In this document: piece after piece, positions 11,531 through 23,768 of the stretch
Layout of the letters: each line of letters starts with the position of its first letter
Position numbering within the stretch: the stretch's first letter is position 1
Assembly (NCBI GenBank): GCA_018343915.1
Contig: JABRWF010000008.1
Coordinates: forward strand, 496,001-560,000
From: Agroathelia rolfsii
Taxonomy: Eukaryota; Basidiomycota; Agaricomycetes; Amylocorticiales; Amylocorticiaceae
Length of the DNA: 64,000 nt
Direction: 5' to 3'
Notes under the pieces: model-generated
Told to the model about the DNA's origin: nothing
The model's input: the letters and a program-made list of their open reading frames with translations, nothing else
Database searches by the model: none
Translations under genes and position numbers: made by a program

Positions 11531-12848
11531 TTTCAACCAGGGGCAATTGAACAACATCTAGTGATCTAAAGTGAAATATTGTTATTTTTGATACAGATAA
11601 TACGGAGAGTGAAGATACTATCATATCATAGCGCCATTAAGCAATCCACCTGGATAAAAGTGCAATAGCATTTGGATGTTCGACTAGATTTTTTATTCCT
11701 TTCATAGTTGCCAAACTGTGAAGCAGTTCAAAAAGGTCGACAACAACCAGCAAACTACTTAAGACTTAGAACTAATAACCCTTAAACCAGTAAAAAAGCG
11801 AACTCCAATTTAAGACAAAGTTTTTTTTTTTTTACCAATCATAATCTTCATCTAATTCATTCTTAGTGATAGGACCGCCAGACTCCAAGCCAGAGCTACT
11901 ATCACTTATGCGATATGAGCCTGTGTCACGGTCTCACAGGTATGGTTATGCAATACTAAAGACATTGGCTAAAGACGCATTACTGGTCATCGTGCATCAC
12001 AGATATCATAGCTTATATGGTGCCACTAGGTATAAATAAGTCACAACAGTTCGTTGTGTTAAAATGTTGAAAGGGAGTTAATCACAGCCAGCAGTAGACA
12101 ATTTTCGTTTGTCATCGTACGTGGTGGTACGCAGTCAAACGGATAGAGATACGAAGATTTACATCAGCTGGATAAAATACAATCTAATCACGTGATAAAA
12201 TTATTCCGCCGCGTCGAACGCGCGGATTGCAACTCCAGCACGTTGATCACCTTACCAGTGGTATAAACTACCAGTGGAGTGCCAGTGCACTCATTTCCTT
12301 AGGAGCGATCTAATGTCACTGGCACCTTCCGGTAACTCACCTCGGATATATAGGGCGGGAAGAATCAACGAACTAGGCATCATATTACTGGGATAGTCAA
12401 GACTCAGATGCTCCAACTGCATCCTGTTATGCTTTTCTACGTTAAATCATGATGCATGATGGATAGACACGTTGTGATAATCTTTTTCCCATTGAGCCTG
12501 ACGCCCGATGTGGTATCTCTGGCTAAAGCCCAGATCCAACTGATACTATGCCAGTCTGCACTTGTAGTAGCTGCCGGTCGCTGGCCGAGAAGGGTACCCT
12601 GATATATGCGAACGCGATCAATCCAGTTTTTCGCCATTGCAGACCTCATGGTAATGCCAGCACATGACGCTTAGTTGCCCCACATCAACTCACGCTGGCA
12701 TGTCAGTGGAACGCACCCGGCGGATCAGTTGCCGGCGTCTTGACTTTGCTAGATTATGCACCAATTGCACCTGGAATATAAATCGGGGATATTTTGCTGA
12801 TCATGTACTTGGATTCAACAACGATGACCATGTCACTTCAAGCTAAAC
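11531..12848. other. Gene-poor intergenic region
   Basis: AT-rich, stop-dense sequence with a T run near 11820 and small palindromes (CATGATGCATGATG near 12447). Reading frames at 12437-12846 are short and unlike any family I know. Confidence 0.4.
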
Positions 12849-12993
12849 GCAATCCATATGACCCTTCCACTCCACCTTGTCCGCTCGAGAGCGGACGGCG
12901 AAAAATAAATATTTTTTTCTACTTAGGGTATTATTTAAGAACTAACGTCAAGTAAACAGCAGCCAAGTACACAAGTTACATTGACTGCGTGAA
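12849..12993 (+). promoter_or_regulatory. Promoter region of rhamnogalacturonan hydrolase copy 1, with palindromic block copy B
   Basis: The block CGCAATCCA..ATGACCCTT.. ending in GTCCGCTCGAGAGCGGAC (12849-12898) matches the block at 9651-9700, with the two central bases reversed. It lies about 100 bp upstream of the ATG, a fitting place for an activator site in a catabolic gene promoter. An AT-rich stretch (12900-12935) may serve as the core promoter. No binding protein can be named. Confidence 0.4.
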
Positions 12994-14634
12994 ATGTCCG
13001 TTTCATCTTATCTAGGAGTTTTGCTGCTTGCTTCATATGCAGCAGGACAACTCACCGGATCCGTTGGACCCACTACAAGCTCGAAATCCAAGCAAACTAC
13101 TATATGTAACGTCTTGGACTATGGAGGAACCGTTGGCTCATCGGTAAGCTCTCGCACCGAGTGAAACTTGTTATATTCTGAGAAATAATACTAGGACATT
13201 GGACCAGCCATCTTGAGTGCATTCACGAACTGCGTGCTCAAATACTCGGGTTCAACTTTATATATACCGGAAGGCGACTACGACATGGAGACTTGGGTGA
13301 CCCTTTCTGGGGGCTCTCATTGGGCGCTACAGCTAGATGGTGTCATTACTAGGACCAGTAGGCAATCGATTGAGCTACAAATATCGCATACTAATGTAAG
13401 AACTCAGGTACCACGGGAGGACACATGTTCTATATTCAAGATGCCAATGACTTCGAGTTCTTTTCCAGCAATAGCGCTGGTGCGATTCAAGGGAATGGGT
13501 ATCAGTGTCGCGATGACGGGTACGTTTCGTATATATTAAAACCTCGGAGTTCTCATGTAATAAAGTCGCATCAGCCCAAGACTGATTCGGATCGTCACTT
13601 CGAGTAACTGGTCGTTGCATGAACTCATTCTTGTCAACTGTAAGGATTCAATTAGTGTGATGTGCTTCCCTTGTCTAACACATAGAACAAGCGCCCGAGT
13701 TCCATGTTATTATTCAGGAAGGAAGCAACGGCGAAATATACAACTTGGTTATTCGCGGTGCAGACATAGGCGGGTACGATGGAATAGACATCTCTGGTAC
13801 GTTTCTATTGAATTAAATGCTTCTCACTCCTGAGGGAGCCGATTGTCCTTTCAGGTGACAATCACTGGGTACATGATGTCGAAGTGACAAACAGAGACGA
13901 ATGTGTCACCGTCAAGAATCCCGCATCCAACCTTTTAATTGAACGAATCTGGTGCAATCAGTCTGGCGGTTCAGCAATTGGCTCTCTGGGCAGCAATACG
14001 ACAATTGAGAATATCATTTACCAAAACGTCTACACCAACGGCGGCAACCAAATTTTCATGATCAAGAGCAACTTGGGCATGGATATGTAAAAAATGTACA
14101 ATTCGTGGACTTCATAGCTAACGGTACTGCGTATGGTCTATATCTAGACCAGTATTGGTGATGGAGTCGAGCTTACCGGTTTGGTGTTTAAGGCACTGCA
14201 TGTGACTTTCAGCCGAATACTCCAATGCTAACATGATATCTTAGAACTGGGACGGTATTGTCGTCGATGGCGTCCGCCGCCCTCCTTACTACTTCCTATG
14301 CGCCGATGGAGCACCATGCAATAACATCACTCTTGATAATGTAAACCTTTGGTCTTGGACGGGAGAGGCCGAGTACAAATGCGAATCCGCTTATGGAAAG
14401 GGAGCATGTTTGAAGGCCAGCGGAACAACACCGTACGCCGCTACCTCCACAAGCTACACAAAACCGGCTGTCTATACGAGGCCGGCGACGCTTAGTGGCG
14501 ACCTTGCGAGTGGATTCGCAACCGATGTTTCTATTCCGGTTCCGACGATTCCAGAGACATTCTACCCGGAATTACCACAGATCACTCCATTGGCAAAGAA
14601 ATGGGGTTCCCTACGTATTCCGATGCCGAAGTAG
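12994..14634 (+). pseudogene. Rhamnogalacturonan hydrolase (GH28), copy 1, full length but broken
   Basis: Signal peptide (MSVSSYLGVLLLASYAAGQL) and collinear GH28 rhamnogalacturonase motifs are readable to the C-terminus. They include [112 protein letters not shown] and IPETFYPELPQITPLAKK. Introns fit at 13144-13194, 13358-13407, 13520-13574, 13640-13685 and 13797-13854. Lesions are a frameshift near 14078-14081 leading to TAA at 14088, and an out-of-frame deletion of about 17 bp near 14153 compared with copy 2. The donor at 14193 is GC instead of GT, and the splice at 13639/13686 would create TAA. The family cleaves the rhamnose-galacturonate backbone of pectin outside the cell. Sequence error could explain the first lesion but not all of them. 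Confidence 0.75.
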
Positions 14635-15154
14635 TCTGTGAATCGCAGGAGTGAGGTGTTTGAATTGTGTCGTCTAAATATGTCATGCTCGATTCAACCT
14701 TCAATTTCGCTAGTTCGATCAAGGCCGAATGGGATTTTAAATTACGCTCTACATCGAGAGGTTTGAACACCACTGTTTAGTAATATATGTACCAGCCATA
14801 TGCTCTGCATAAGCCCCATCTATGCTAAATCATATGATTATTCCTTCTAATTAGAACGGAGAATGATGACGATGGTCTCGATGCAGTAGACATCGACGGG
14901 ACATCAGGCAACGACAAAACATAATAAATTCATAGCATGAAATCCAATACATTTCAACCCGAATCAAGTCATATTGGCAGTTACATGAATCCAGTAACAT
15001 ATAATTCTACACATAGAGATCAATCGCAACTCAGGGATTGGACAAGAATAATAGGAGATCAAAGCTAATACCGGAGGAACTGTCTATGAAGAAAGAAACT
15101 AAATTCAAATATTATAAAGTAAGGAATGACACTTGGCTTGATCATTCATCAATT
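14635..15154. other. Intergenic region between convergent genes
   Basis: Holds the 3' flanks of the pseudogene and of the dioxygenase gene. AT-rich; nothing else recognised. Confidence 0.5.
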
Positions 15155-16766
15155 CTAGGGCTGTGTCAAGAGCGCACCAACAGTTTGATCTCTAACGCCT
15201 TTAAGAAAGCTGGCTAAGTCTGTGCCTCCTGTGCCTTTGAGGGGCTGTCGGCATTGTGACGCCGCTGGTTCCCAAGAAGACTGTGACTGCTGCGATTGTG
15301 ACTCCATCTGCTTGAGTCTATGCGCAGGTCCGATAATGTAGAGAGCCACGATTTGAAAATGGGCATCGCGGAACTCCTTTAGGCTAGTTACAGCTTTATT
15401 GTATGATTCCGACAGTGCAGCATTGTTAGCTGAGAGAACATAATCTCGAAGAGGTCGTGGATTGGTGGACATATGTGTAAGAAAGGCGCGATGGTGACGG
15501 GGCATGTAGGCCTGCATGCGAGTTAGGAAGGAGGGAGGGCTAGACTGAGATACATCGGTAGTGCTACTCTCTGAGGAAGAAGCTTTCCCCGTCATTGAAG
15601 AGGAGTGGGAGTATCTGTCCACGCCGAGGAAAATATCCAGTGTATGAACAAGCGAACTTTGCCCGGCACTTGGTCCAGAGAGTTCCTTGGGCTCCTGCAG
15701 GTCAGGCTGATCCTCCAAGCCCTCAAAGATCCATCGTTGGTTTGTTTTCAGAGAATCGACTCCACGGAACCATGGTCTGATGTCTCTATAGAAAACCATT
15801 GGATCACAGCTCCTCTTGATGCTGAGCAGTGTTTCCCGCAATTCACGGATGACGCATGCCAGCTTATTGAGTTGGCCGGTGACACGACGGATGGCGATTT
15901 CATCACCAACAAATATTTCATCCATGACAGTACTGATTATATTCAGCGCCTCTACACCACGCAGCTCGATGCGGGCCGAAGTAAGATAAAATTCCTCTTC
16001 ATCGCGCGTCCCTGTAAAGAGCGTTTGAATACGCAGGTTGTCGAGGGCTATCTCGCCCGTCCCTATTATGATGTTCGGGTCTCGGAAAGTCCAGTTGTAT
16101 AGCACATCATCGGAGTATGTCAGCACCGGTGGTAGACGAAGCTGGGCACATATCTTGAGTAAAGGGATAGATATCCCCTTTGGAATGATGATATCATCAT
16201 CCGATGGCGGCATTGAATGGATGTAAAAGTGCATAGTCCATGAGAGTACATGGTGAGCGCGACGTAGGAGAATCTCAGACTTGGTGAGATCTGACGTGTC
16301 CAGAATGGGGATCTAAAGCTCACGGGTCAAGAACTGCTTTGAATTCAATTCGAAGAATGTATACACCCACATCTCTGAGCCTAGCCCGCCATAATTCTGA
16401 CTTGGTAATCTCCTCATCTGTCAACCCGAATTTGTCACCGAGCTGTAATTTATTCGCTATAGCCTGATCCAATGTGACCTCCCAGACCTCCCATTGCTCA
16501 GGCAGTCGAGACAGAGGAGGCTCGGGAGGCATGAAGCCCGACTTCGTATCAACATCGAAATCGTGTGCAGCTAATGTTGTGGTATCGATGGCGCCTCCAA
16601 CAGGACCAGTGTTTGCATCAGGGCGAGGGAGGGATAAGAAATGGTCTGCAGGGAAACTATCCATGCTGAAGAATGAATCAAGCTGGATTGTGGGGGGTGC
16701 CAACCCAGCCGGGTCAGGGAGAGCAGTGAATTTTATAACATGGTCGCCAGTATCGGTAGAATCCAT
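15155..16766 (-). CDS. Indoleamine 2,3-dioxygenase (IDO family, Bna2-like)
   Basis: Exons 16371-16766 and 15155-16312 (58-bp intron) give 517 residues. Family marks are clear: GFMPPEPPLSRLPEQWEVWE near the N-terminus, LLRRAHHVLSWTMHFYIHS, LRLPPVLTYSDDVLYNW, MPRHHRAFLTHMSTNPRPLRDYVLS, FRDAHFQIVALYII (the His here aligns with the proximal heme ligand) and the C-terminal GTGGTDLASFLKGVRDQT. The enzyme uses a heme to open the indole ring of tryptophan to N-formylkynurenine, the first step of the kynurenine/NAD route. Fungi often carry several IDO paralogues with different affinities, so which one this is cannot be told. The Ser/Gln-rich insert between the last two motifs is normal for the fungal family. 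No lesion is seen. Confidence 0.93.
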
Positions 16767-17600
16767 GATGCTTTTGGACAGATTGGAGGAATGAAAAAGG
16801 CAGATTGATACAAGGGCAATGAAATTGCTTGCGCCCTTATAATAGATAGATATACTGGAAGTCTTTGTCAGTCACCGAGTTGGCCGTTGCCGGATTAGAA
16901 ATGGTTAGTCGAAGCGCCGCAACCGCGAATGGTGAAAAAATAGAGTGCATGCCAGTGGCAATCATTAATCATCATCGGAACCTTGGGTCCGAGTATCCCG
17001 CTGTGATGTTCCCATCGCCACCGTACCTGCTAAGCAACTCCCCAGATCAAATAGCAATCGCGCAACTCACTTACAGTTAGAAAAGAATTGATAGACACAT
17101 TGACAAAAATTTTGATATCAAAACCTAGTCTGTCATCTAGACAGGGTTTCTCAGGAACTGAGTGTTGTTCTGGATAGGGTTTATGCTTGGCTTGTGTCAC
17201 CTATCCTTGATCAATCACAGCGTACTCCTGGCTTAAATCGTGATCAACTTCAAACTTCCAATTGCTTTTTGCATCATGGCTACACCAAATTTTCTATGTC
17301 CTTCCTCTTAGTATAATTTCTAAATTGTACGCTTGCTGATGTTGGTATATCAACTCCACGCATTCAATTTTAATGCATATTAGTAAGGAATGGTTCAGTG
17401 AGACCGATAAACAAAGGGAAAGCTAGGAGGAAATCGCAAGAGATAAATCTCGCAGGACAGTGGGCGATACAAGCCAAGCACAAGTGCTAGCCCTACCCAG
17501 AACGACGTCACTCGGCTTCTAAAAAGAGAAACTGTTTTTGAAATAGTAAACCGGGCCTTAATATCAAAACTTTTGTCAATGCATCTATCGATTCTCTCCT
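16767..17600. other. Upstream region of the IDO gene and intergenic DNA
   Basis: The first 150 bp should hold the dioxygenase promoter. The rest is AT-rich with no recognisable gene. Confidence 0.4.
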
Positions 17601-18440
17601 AGCTGTCCGTTATTTGTTACAGTCGAACTTCCCAAAATGAATGGTCCTCAAACCGAATAACCCCTTAAAGCAAATAGTAAGCGAGGTGAACAAGTTGGTT
17701 GGCAAGGATTCGGCAGCCACTGGCATAAGGAATATGTTTGTGAAAATTTTAAAGCCGTGCATAGGCCAATGGGAAATATTTTTCAGAAGCAAACATACAG
17801 TATAATAACATCACCAACTAATAAAATGAAAACTACGCCCAACTGTCCATTGAAATTAGTCGTAATGGGGAAACTGTAACAACCCACACTCCTACTTCAA
17901 ATAAGCGTATAAACTACTAGAAATTATACCTCCAAGTGGAACTCTCTCAGAGAACAACCAGAAGACTAGGAAAAGGAGTCTGGAGAGGAAAAAACAGGCC
18001 CAATATAAGTAGAAATAGACTGGGTGGAATTTGAGATCACAGAAAGCTAGCTAGATAAGGGACTGTCTTTGACAGGAAAGTCACAACTAGGGGCCAACTA
18101 GAAGATGCCTTCAGAATACTCACCAACGAGTACACAAGCAGCAGAGAGCCATCGAGAATGAGACGGGAAGTACCAGACCCCGAGTATATGAGCATTGAAG
18201 TAATACAGATGGAACATGCATGCACAATGGAAGCGAAAGGGCGGCTGCTGGTGTAGGAATATTCATTAAAGAAGAATAATCGAGAAATAAAGCTATCCAA
18301 ATCTCTAAGGAACTGAGCCAAACTAATAACATGGGAGAACGGGTAGAGGTTAAAGAAACCATAGAAACAATTATGAATACCAGCCTAATAATCCTAATAA
18401 TACATGTGCACAGTGACTCAAAACTGGTAGTATAGTCGGT
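17601..18440 (+). mobile_element. Retroelement fragment 1 with N-terminal half of an RNase H domain (relic)
   Basis: Stop-interrupted protein similarity is readable on the plus strand. NPLKQIVSEVNKLVGKDSAA lies near 17660. Further on come TRGQLEDAFRILTNEYTSS, then TDGTCMHNGSERAAAGVGIF at about 18198-18260, which is the first catalytic block of a retroelement-type RNase H. Last comes IHVHSDSKLVV near 18400, the DS block. Frameshifts and stops are frequent, so it is dead. The layout suggests the RNase H portion of a reverse-transcriptase-type retroposon (LINE-like) of basidiomycetes. No reverse transcriptase catalytic YXDD box was seen here. Confidence 0.5.
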
Positions 18441-19330
18441 GTCAAAAGTCTGTCACTTTTTGTACTTCTCGTTTCTCACCCACTTCCAAATTGTTTTGCT
18501 TCAAATAAACATTTATGGAGAGTATTATGAGTGCTCTCTATAAGCCTGTAGTATCTGATCCTGAAAACATCACGTGGTTGGCTATTAATGCACAAATCGG
18601 TCGTTTTAAGTGTAAACTGTCAAGAACTAATTATGAAAATTTAACACATTTGGAGACTCTGGTATTTCTTTCCGGGAACTAGATCTAAAGTGCATTGAAA
18701 TGGGCAAAAGTTTTGTGTGAATCAACTAGCTGGATGACGTGCTAGAAACTCTACAACGATGGAGAATGTGATGAGCTCCCTACTAGGGAACCGAGGGATT
18801 TAGTGAGTAGGGAATAATACTACCAGTGAGGGGGGAGACACATCGAGAAAGATGTCGAACCCCCGAGGACGTATCTTCGAGCCTCACACGAACCTTATGC
18901 GCGGGTGTGCGTAAACGCATTCCCCTCGGTGGATAATTACTCTCCAGAAACACTTATCACCTAACGTAGAGCGTAGACCCTGGCCACTTTAGCGGAGGTA
19001 CAGTACCGGTACTACCGGTCTTCTTTGTTGGGGGGAGGGGGAGGAGTCAGATCCACTTATAAATACCTCAAACGCCCCACAAAAAAATGAAATTAGTAGC
19101 AATGTGTTGTAAGCAATACCATCGATCATCTGCTTTGTTGTGCGGTGTGCATCCACCATTTTTACCAATCATATCGAAATTCTCCTGAGAAAATGTTAAG
19201 CTTTTCTTTCTATTATCTAAAATTTTTGGCATATGGTTAGAAACTAGGAAAATTACACAGAACTTGTGGCCAGCGTGTAAGGCATTCAATTTGGGTGATA
19301 TATCATTGATGCTTGGTTAATTTACAGTTT
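18441..19330. other. Non-coding spacer between retroelement fragments
   Basis: AT-rich, with a G-rich stretch near 19025-19045. No gene or clear repeat terminus recognised. Confidence 0.35.
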
Positions 19331-21010
19331 ACAACTATATTGATGTCGAGAGTTTAGTGCATGTCATTTAAAATTTACGGATGCTGCTTGAATAAACTAG
19401 TACGTGCCTTTGACATTTGCATCTGCTACGCTCCTCGGGCTCTGCGAAGCACTACCCACACTTGTTAGAGAGCCGGAGTCCGAGTCAGCAACATTATAAA
19501 CTAGGGGGCCTAATGCAGTTTTCGTCCCTTGCGATATATGGCTCCACTGTACGAATGGTCATCCTTGCACTGGCAGATACCTTGCGGCCACAAAATTACC
19601 AAGGCTGGCGAGATTGCAAATGCCATAAATGTAAGAAATGCACTAGAGTATAATGCAAGCCTGAGGCCTATAGATGCGGTATTAGAGCTATTTTAGACGC
19701 ATTAACCCACAAGTGGAATCCACTGAGAAATTAGCCTGAAGATACTAAAACGCAGACAGAAAGAAACCCCGAGTCCGTTGTGATGAATGATGGGGGAGAA
19801 ATCAACATCTCTGAAAGCGAGCTAGATCGAGAAGAAGATGGTATTCTTTTTTATAAGGCAATAACAATACTAAAAGGACACATAGGAGATGACATACGTG
19901 TGTTCATAAAAGAGTATCCGAGACGAAGAGAACCACCCATAATGACATACATATCATAATAATCTATTAATGTGGGAGATGTGATTGCGGTTAAAGGAAC
20001 TTCGAGAATAATGAGTCATAAAAATGTTAATTATTGCTAGTGACTCCAACTAGCAGTTGACAGTCTAGCCAAACACCTACGAAGATGGGAAGACGAGGGC
20101 TTCATTTGCACTAGTAGCAATGTGTACCTATCCCAAGTGATAGCACTCTGACAGCGAAAAAAAACCAACCAGAGCAAATCTAAAATGGGTAAAAGGCCAC
20201 GGTAGAATAAAATGTAATGAAATGGCGCAAACAAGACGTGAGAAGAACATAGAAGGCATCATGAATAAAACAATTATACCCAAATATAGGCTGACAGGAG
20301 CCAAAATTTAGTGTCTGATACAAGCAAAAGCGAACAGAGCAGTAAAATGGAGGCAAGCAGAATTTCCATCATATCAAGAAGCACATGACAGACGAAAAAC
20401 TAGAGAGAACGTTCAAGTTAGCAAAGTGCTCCAGGGGATCGAGAGATTGTCTGGAGAGCTCTCATCTCAAGCACTATTTTGGGAATTCTGACTATATCTA
20501 GGAACATAAGGGTGCTTTTGTTTAGCGCCGCATACGCCGGCAACGCATTCAGACTTGGAGAAGCCATATGAGATATATCTAGTGGTGTGCCAGGGACTAC
20601 CGAACGACTACTAGTAGTCGGTGACCCGCACAACACTAGGAATACGACAAAAGAACAATATGTAAAATTAAGAAACGCTCGAGCACATCCTATCCCAGCA
20701 TCAAAACCCAATCAGAATGGCCACCTGGGATGTCGCTAGGAAAGATGGAAAATGGCGATGTGGGAACATCCTAACATCGCAGACCTTGGAAGTCCGAAGC
20801 CGCCTCTCCAATATGGCGACTGCGAAACGAGAGTCGTAAACGATAACTCCAATCAATCTAGCGGGAAAACATACACTGTACAAATTTGATTGGATTCTTC
20901 CAAGTAAATACAAGCACAAGAGGAAAGCCCTTAAGAAGAAAATACCAGGGGTAGAACGTACCTGGGAAGTAGAGGACGGCGTCCATCCACATTATACATC
21001 TGGGAGTGGT
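19331..21010 (+). mobile_element. Retroelement fragment 2 with C-terminal half of the RNase H domain (relic)
   Basis: Readable blocks include DDIRVFIKEYPRRREPPIMT near 19890, which parallels FRILTNEYTSSREPSRM of fragment 1. A block like AVKGTSRIMSHKNV then leads to IASDSN and QLTVDSLAKHLRRWEDEGFI near 20040-20110. A segment whose best reading is WVKGHGRIKCNEMAQ follows near 20195-20230, the final RNase H His block. Downstream, TLEHIL..NPI..ATWDVARKDGKWR near 20680-20760 resembles the Cys/His tail common at the end of such polyproteins. Compared with fragment 1, the part holding the TDG block is missing. Many stops and frameshifts show it is inactive. Confidence 0.5.
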
Positions 21011-21319
21011 GAGTTACCTGATGGGGAGGGAGCAGAGGGGGCTTAGCGCCATGTACGGCTTTAGAATTATATTTCTATGGCTTCCAAATCTCTGCGAACC
21101 AACTCGACCACCTCGGTTACCACTCACTTTAAGAAGCCATTCGGTTTGAGGATCGTTCCCCTTTGGGGAGTTCGACTGTATGTCATGATCAGGAACCACA
21201 ACTGAGATCTCTGTTAGATGTAAAGTGGAATGCAGACTGGTGGAATCCCAAGACGATGGTTGGAAATAACAAGGAAAACACAAAAGAAGGTTGACTTATC
21301 TGACTTAAAAAAAAAGAAT

Positions 21320-21426
21320 TGACAAGAGTGGGATTCGAACCCACGCGGATTGCTCCATGAGAACACCCATAAACTGGGTAAGCTTACGCTTGAGTCACAC
21401 GCCATAGACCACTCGGCCATCTTGCC
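21320..21426 (-). tRNA. tRNA-Leu (anticodon CAA) with intron
   Basis: A 107-nt gene. The acceptor stem GGCAAGA pairs with TCTTGTC, followed by discriminator A. A D-arm (GGCCGAGTGG), a long variable arm typical of Leu, and the T-arm GTGGGTTCGAATCCCAC are present. The anticodon loop reads CTCAAG, and a short intron of about 27 nt follows the base after the anticodon. A T run ends transcription just downstream on this strand. The sequence is identical to the copy at 21543-21649, in inverted orientation. Confidence 0.93.
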
Positions 21427-21542
21427 TTAGTCAGCGTTTTCTAATTAGCCATCGTAATGTATAAGTATCTTAATCCAAAGCCATCGATTGGTGTACAGGC
21501 ATCTTAAGGGTCGAATTTGGTTAGTTGCAATCCATGCCTAAT

Positions 21543-21649
21543 GGCAAGATGGCCGAGTGGTCTATGGCGTGTGACTCAAGCGTAAGCTTACCCAGTTTAT
21601 GGGTGTTCTCATGGAGCAATCCGCGTGGGTTCGAATCCCACTCTTGTCA
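21543..21649 (+). tRNA. tRNA-Leu (anticodon CAA) with intron, second copy
   Basis: Same 107-nt gene as at 21320-21426, on the opposite strand, separated by 116 bp. Identity covers the whole gene, including the intron, and the next few bases (AATTCTTTTT), but not the 5' flanks. The stems, the CAA anticodon (reads UUG), the long variable arm and the TTCTTTTTCT terminator are intact. Confidence 0.93.
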
Positions 21650-22848
21650 ATTCTTTTTCTCGTTTCTTTCAGATTTATTTCAGACGTTTCTCCTCGAAAG
21701 CCCCTCCCCCTGCTATCCGATGATAGTAAATGTACAAATGAATCCAAGCCCGCTACTACGAACCAATATTCGAAATGCCGCAAAGCGAATATAATTGTAG
21801 GGCATCAATCAGTTCAGGCAACAAGCAACTCATGTGAAATAGTGAATCATTTCTCAGACAACCCGCTTACATGGTAACTGAAACCAGAACTCAATCAATA
21901 GATATTGGCACTCAGGTAGCAACAAAGCGCTGAGATGAGACGCCGATGAACGTAAAATTTGAACCCTTGATCATGCATTACACATCATGCATCATATGTA
22001 TGAGCACCATCAAGTGGAGCTTGAAGTTTGAAGACCCGTGTGACTGCCTGGGCGCTTCCGACGAGAGCTGTATGCCATCCAGCAGGATGATGGGGATAGC
22101 ATCAAGAGATTTAGGGGGTTGCCAACGCGCCAACACATATGAGAGTGAAACGATTCAGCGGCGAGCACTGTGCTCCCCGAGGAGAGGCATGCAGGCAAAA
22201 AGAGTTGAAAACGAGGCGGACGAGTTCAGGGCCAGCGGTGAAATCAGGTGGCATGGTGGGGTATTGCTGGTACGTCACCAAAGTTTTTCATTCGGTAGGT
22301 CGGACCTCTTGCCCGTACGCAATGTTGATGGATAATATAGCAAGGTATGTGTGAATGATGGGGGACAAAGGGAAGAGGAGCGTATCCGAGACGAATGGAG
22401 ACTAGTAATCATTTGTTATTGTTATTGTGAAGAGGGTGACAGAGAAGTAGTAAATTCGATAGAGAATGCTAATTGTCTTTGTGCTGATGAGGCACTTGAT
22501 GGGAATGAGCACGCGCCGGCCGCACTTATTGTCTTTGATCGTCCGCTCGTCTTCGTCGAAGCCATCCATGTTCCTTGCATCCGACTTCCATGTACCGCAC
22601 ACAAAAAAGACCCACTCGCCCACGCCGCATAGTTTGTGCGCACACAAAAGACTTCGGCTCCTTACTTTTGTCTCAGTCCGGATCGCAATCTAGCTGCGTG
22701 GCCGGCCGAGTTCTCCAATCGACCTGCTCTACTCCTATTTAACATTCGACAATGGCTGGCCTTGGGGATCCAACATCAGCAGCTTCACTGCAATCGAGCC
22801 ATCCCTCTAAAAACCACCCCTACATCTTGAGTTTGCTACTACTTTGAC
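21650..22848. other. Intergenic region upstream of the MYND gene
   Basis: No gene recognised. The last 150 bp should contain the MYND gene promoter. The sequence rises in GC near the gene. Overlapping frames at 22340-22700 on both strands lack family features. Confidence 0.4.
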
Positions 22849-23768
22849 ATGGCAACCGCATACTACGCTCAGCCCGCCGCGGCCAACTACTACACACCTT
22901 CGGCAGCCAGCTTCTCTCAGCAGAAGCAAAGGGGTTACCGTGTCTGCGACCAATGCGGTGCAGTGGAGACCCCGGCTGCACGATTCCGCTTATGTGGTGG
23001 CTGCGTAGGTTTTCGAATCGTTGGTGAATAGGAGACACGAGATGCTTAACTAGTTTTACTTTATCCAGATGGCTACCAACTACTGCAGCAGCAATTGCCA
23101 GAAGATGCACTGGGCAGCACACAAAACCATCTGTCAGCACACTCAGGGCCAGGTGGCCAATGCGAAAGAACAGCAGGCTCATGGAGAGGATAAGCTCACG
23201 AGCCATCTTCGCAAATTCACCTCGCTCCACCAGGGTCTGCTGAGCTGGGCCGGCTTCCAAGCACTCCAGCTCAAGCACTCCCCAGGCAACATTCACTCGC
23301 AAGCTCTTATCATTGACCTTCGCTACAACCCCACTGCTGAATCACATCGCCGGTGAGTTATCCCTTCTTATATTATATACAAGCAAAAAACTTATTCCAG
23401 CGGCAGATTTTCTATCCAAGGCGCTCATGTTGTCTCGCGCTCATACATCAATGATCCTTTGGTCAACGCAGACATCGCACGCCGCGACGAGCGATGCCGA
23501 CGATCAGGAGGCCTTGGCGCTGCGGTAGTCATGGTCAACTGCTCCGGTGTATCCCAAGTCATGCCTGTTGAGGTTGATGCTCCCACCACTATTTCCTGGG
23601 ATGATCGCCGCGACTGGGCACAAGTTGTCGCTCACTTCATCGAGAGCGGTCGTACAGACTTCAAGCCCATATCAACCACGCCACGAGGGTATGTATTCGC
23701 ACTCCTGAATTTTTTCGGAGCCGTCTTATCTGACAATATTGGGCATTTTTAGGGTTGTCTATCAATAA
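22849..23768 (+). CDS. MYND-type zinc finger protein
   Basis: Exons 22849-23004, 23069-23352, 23401-23688 and 23753-23768 give 247 residues. Introns are 64, 48 and 64 bp. After an Ala/Tyr-rich N-terminus, the first intron splits a MYND finger: CDQCGAVETPAARFRLCGGC then YCSSNCQKMHWAAHKTIC. All eight metal ligands are present (C-x2-C, C-x2-C, C-x3-C, H-x3-C). MYND fingers mainly mediate protein-protein contacts. The remaining sequence (LTSHLRKFTSLHQGLLSWAGFQALQL, then SYINDPLVNADIARRDER) resembles the many lineage-expanded MYND proteins of mushrooms, whose function is unknown. The last exon is only 16 nt (VVYQ and stop). Confidence 0.8.

Noticed and set aside
21525..21877. Protein frames over the tRNA-Leu genes
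   Set aside because: They are translations of the tRNA genes themselves.
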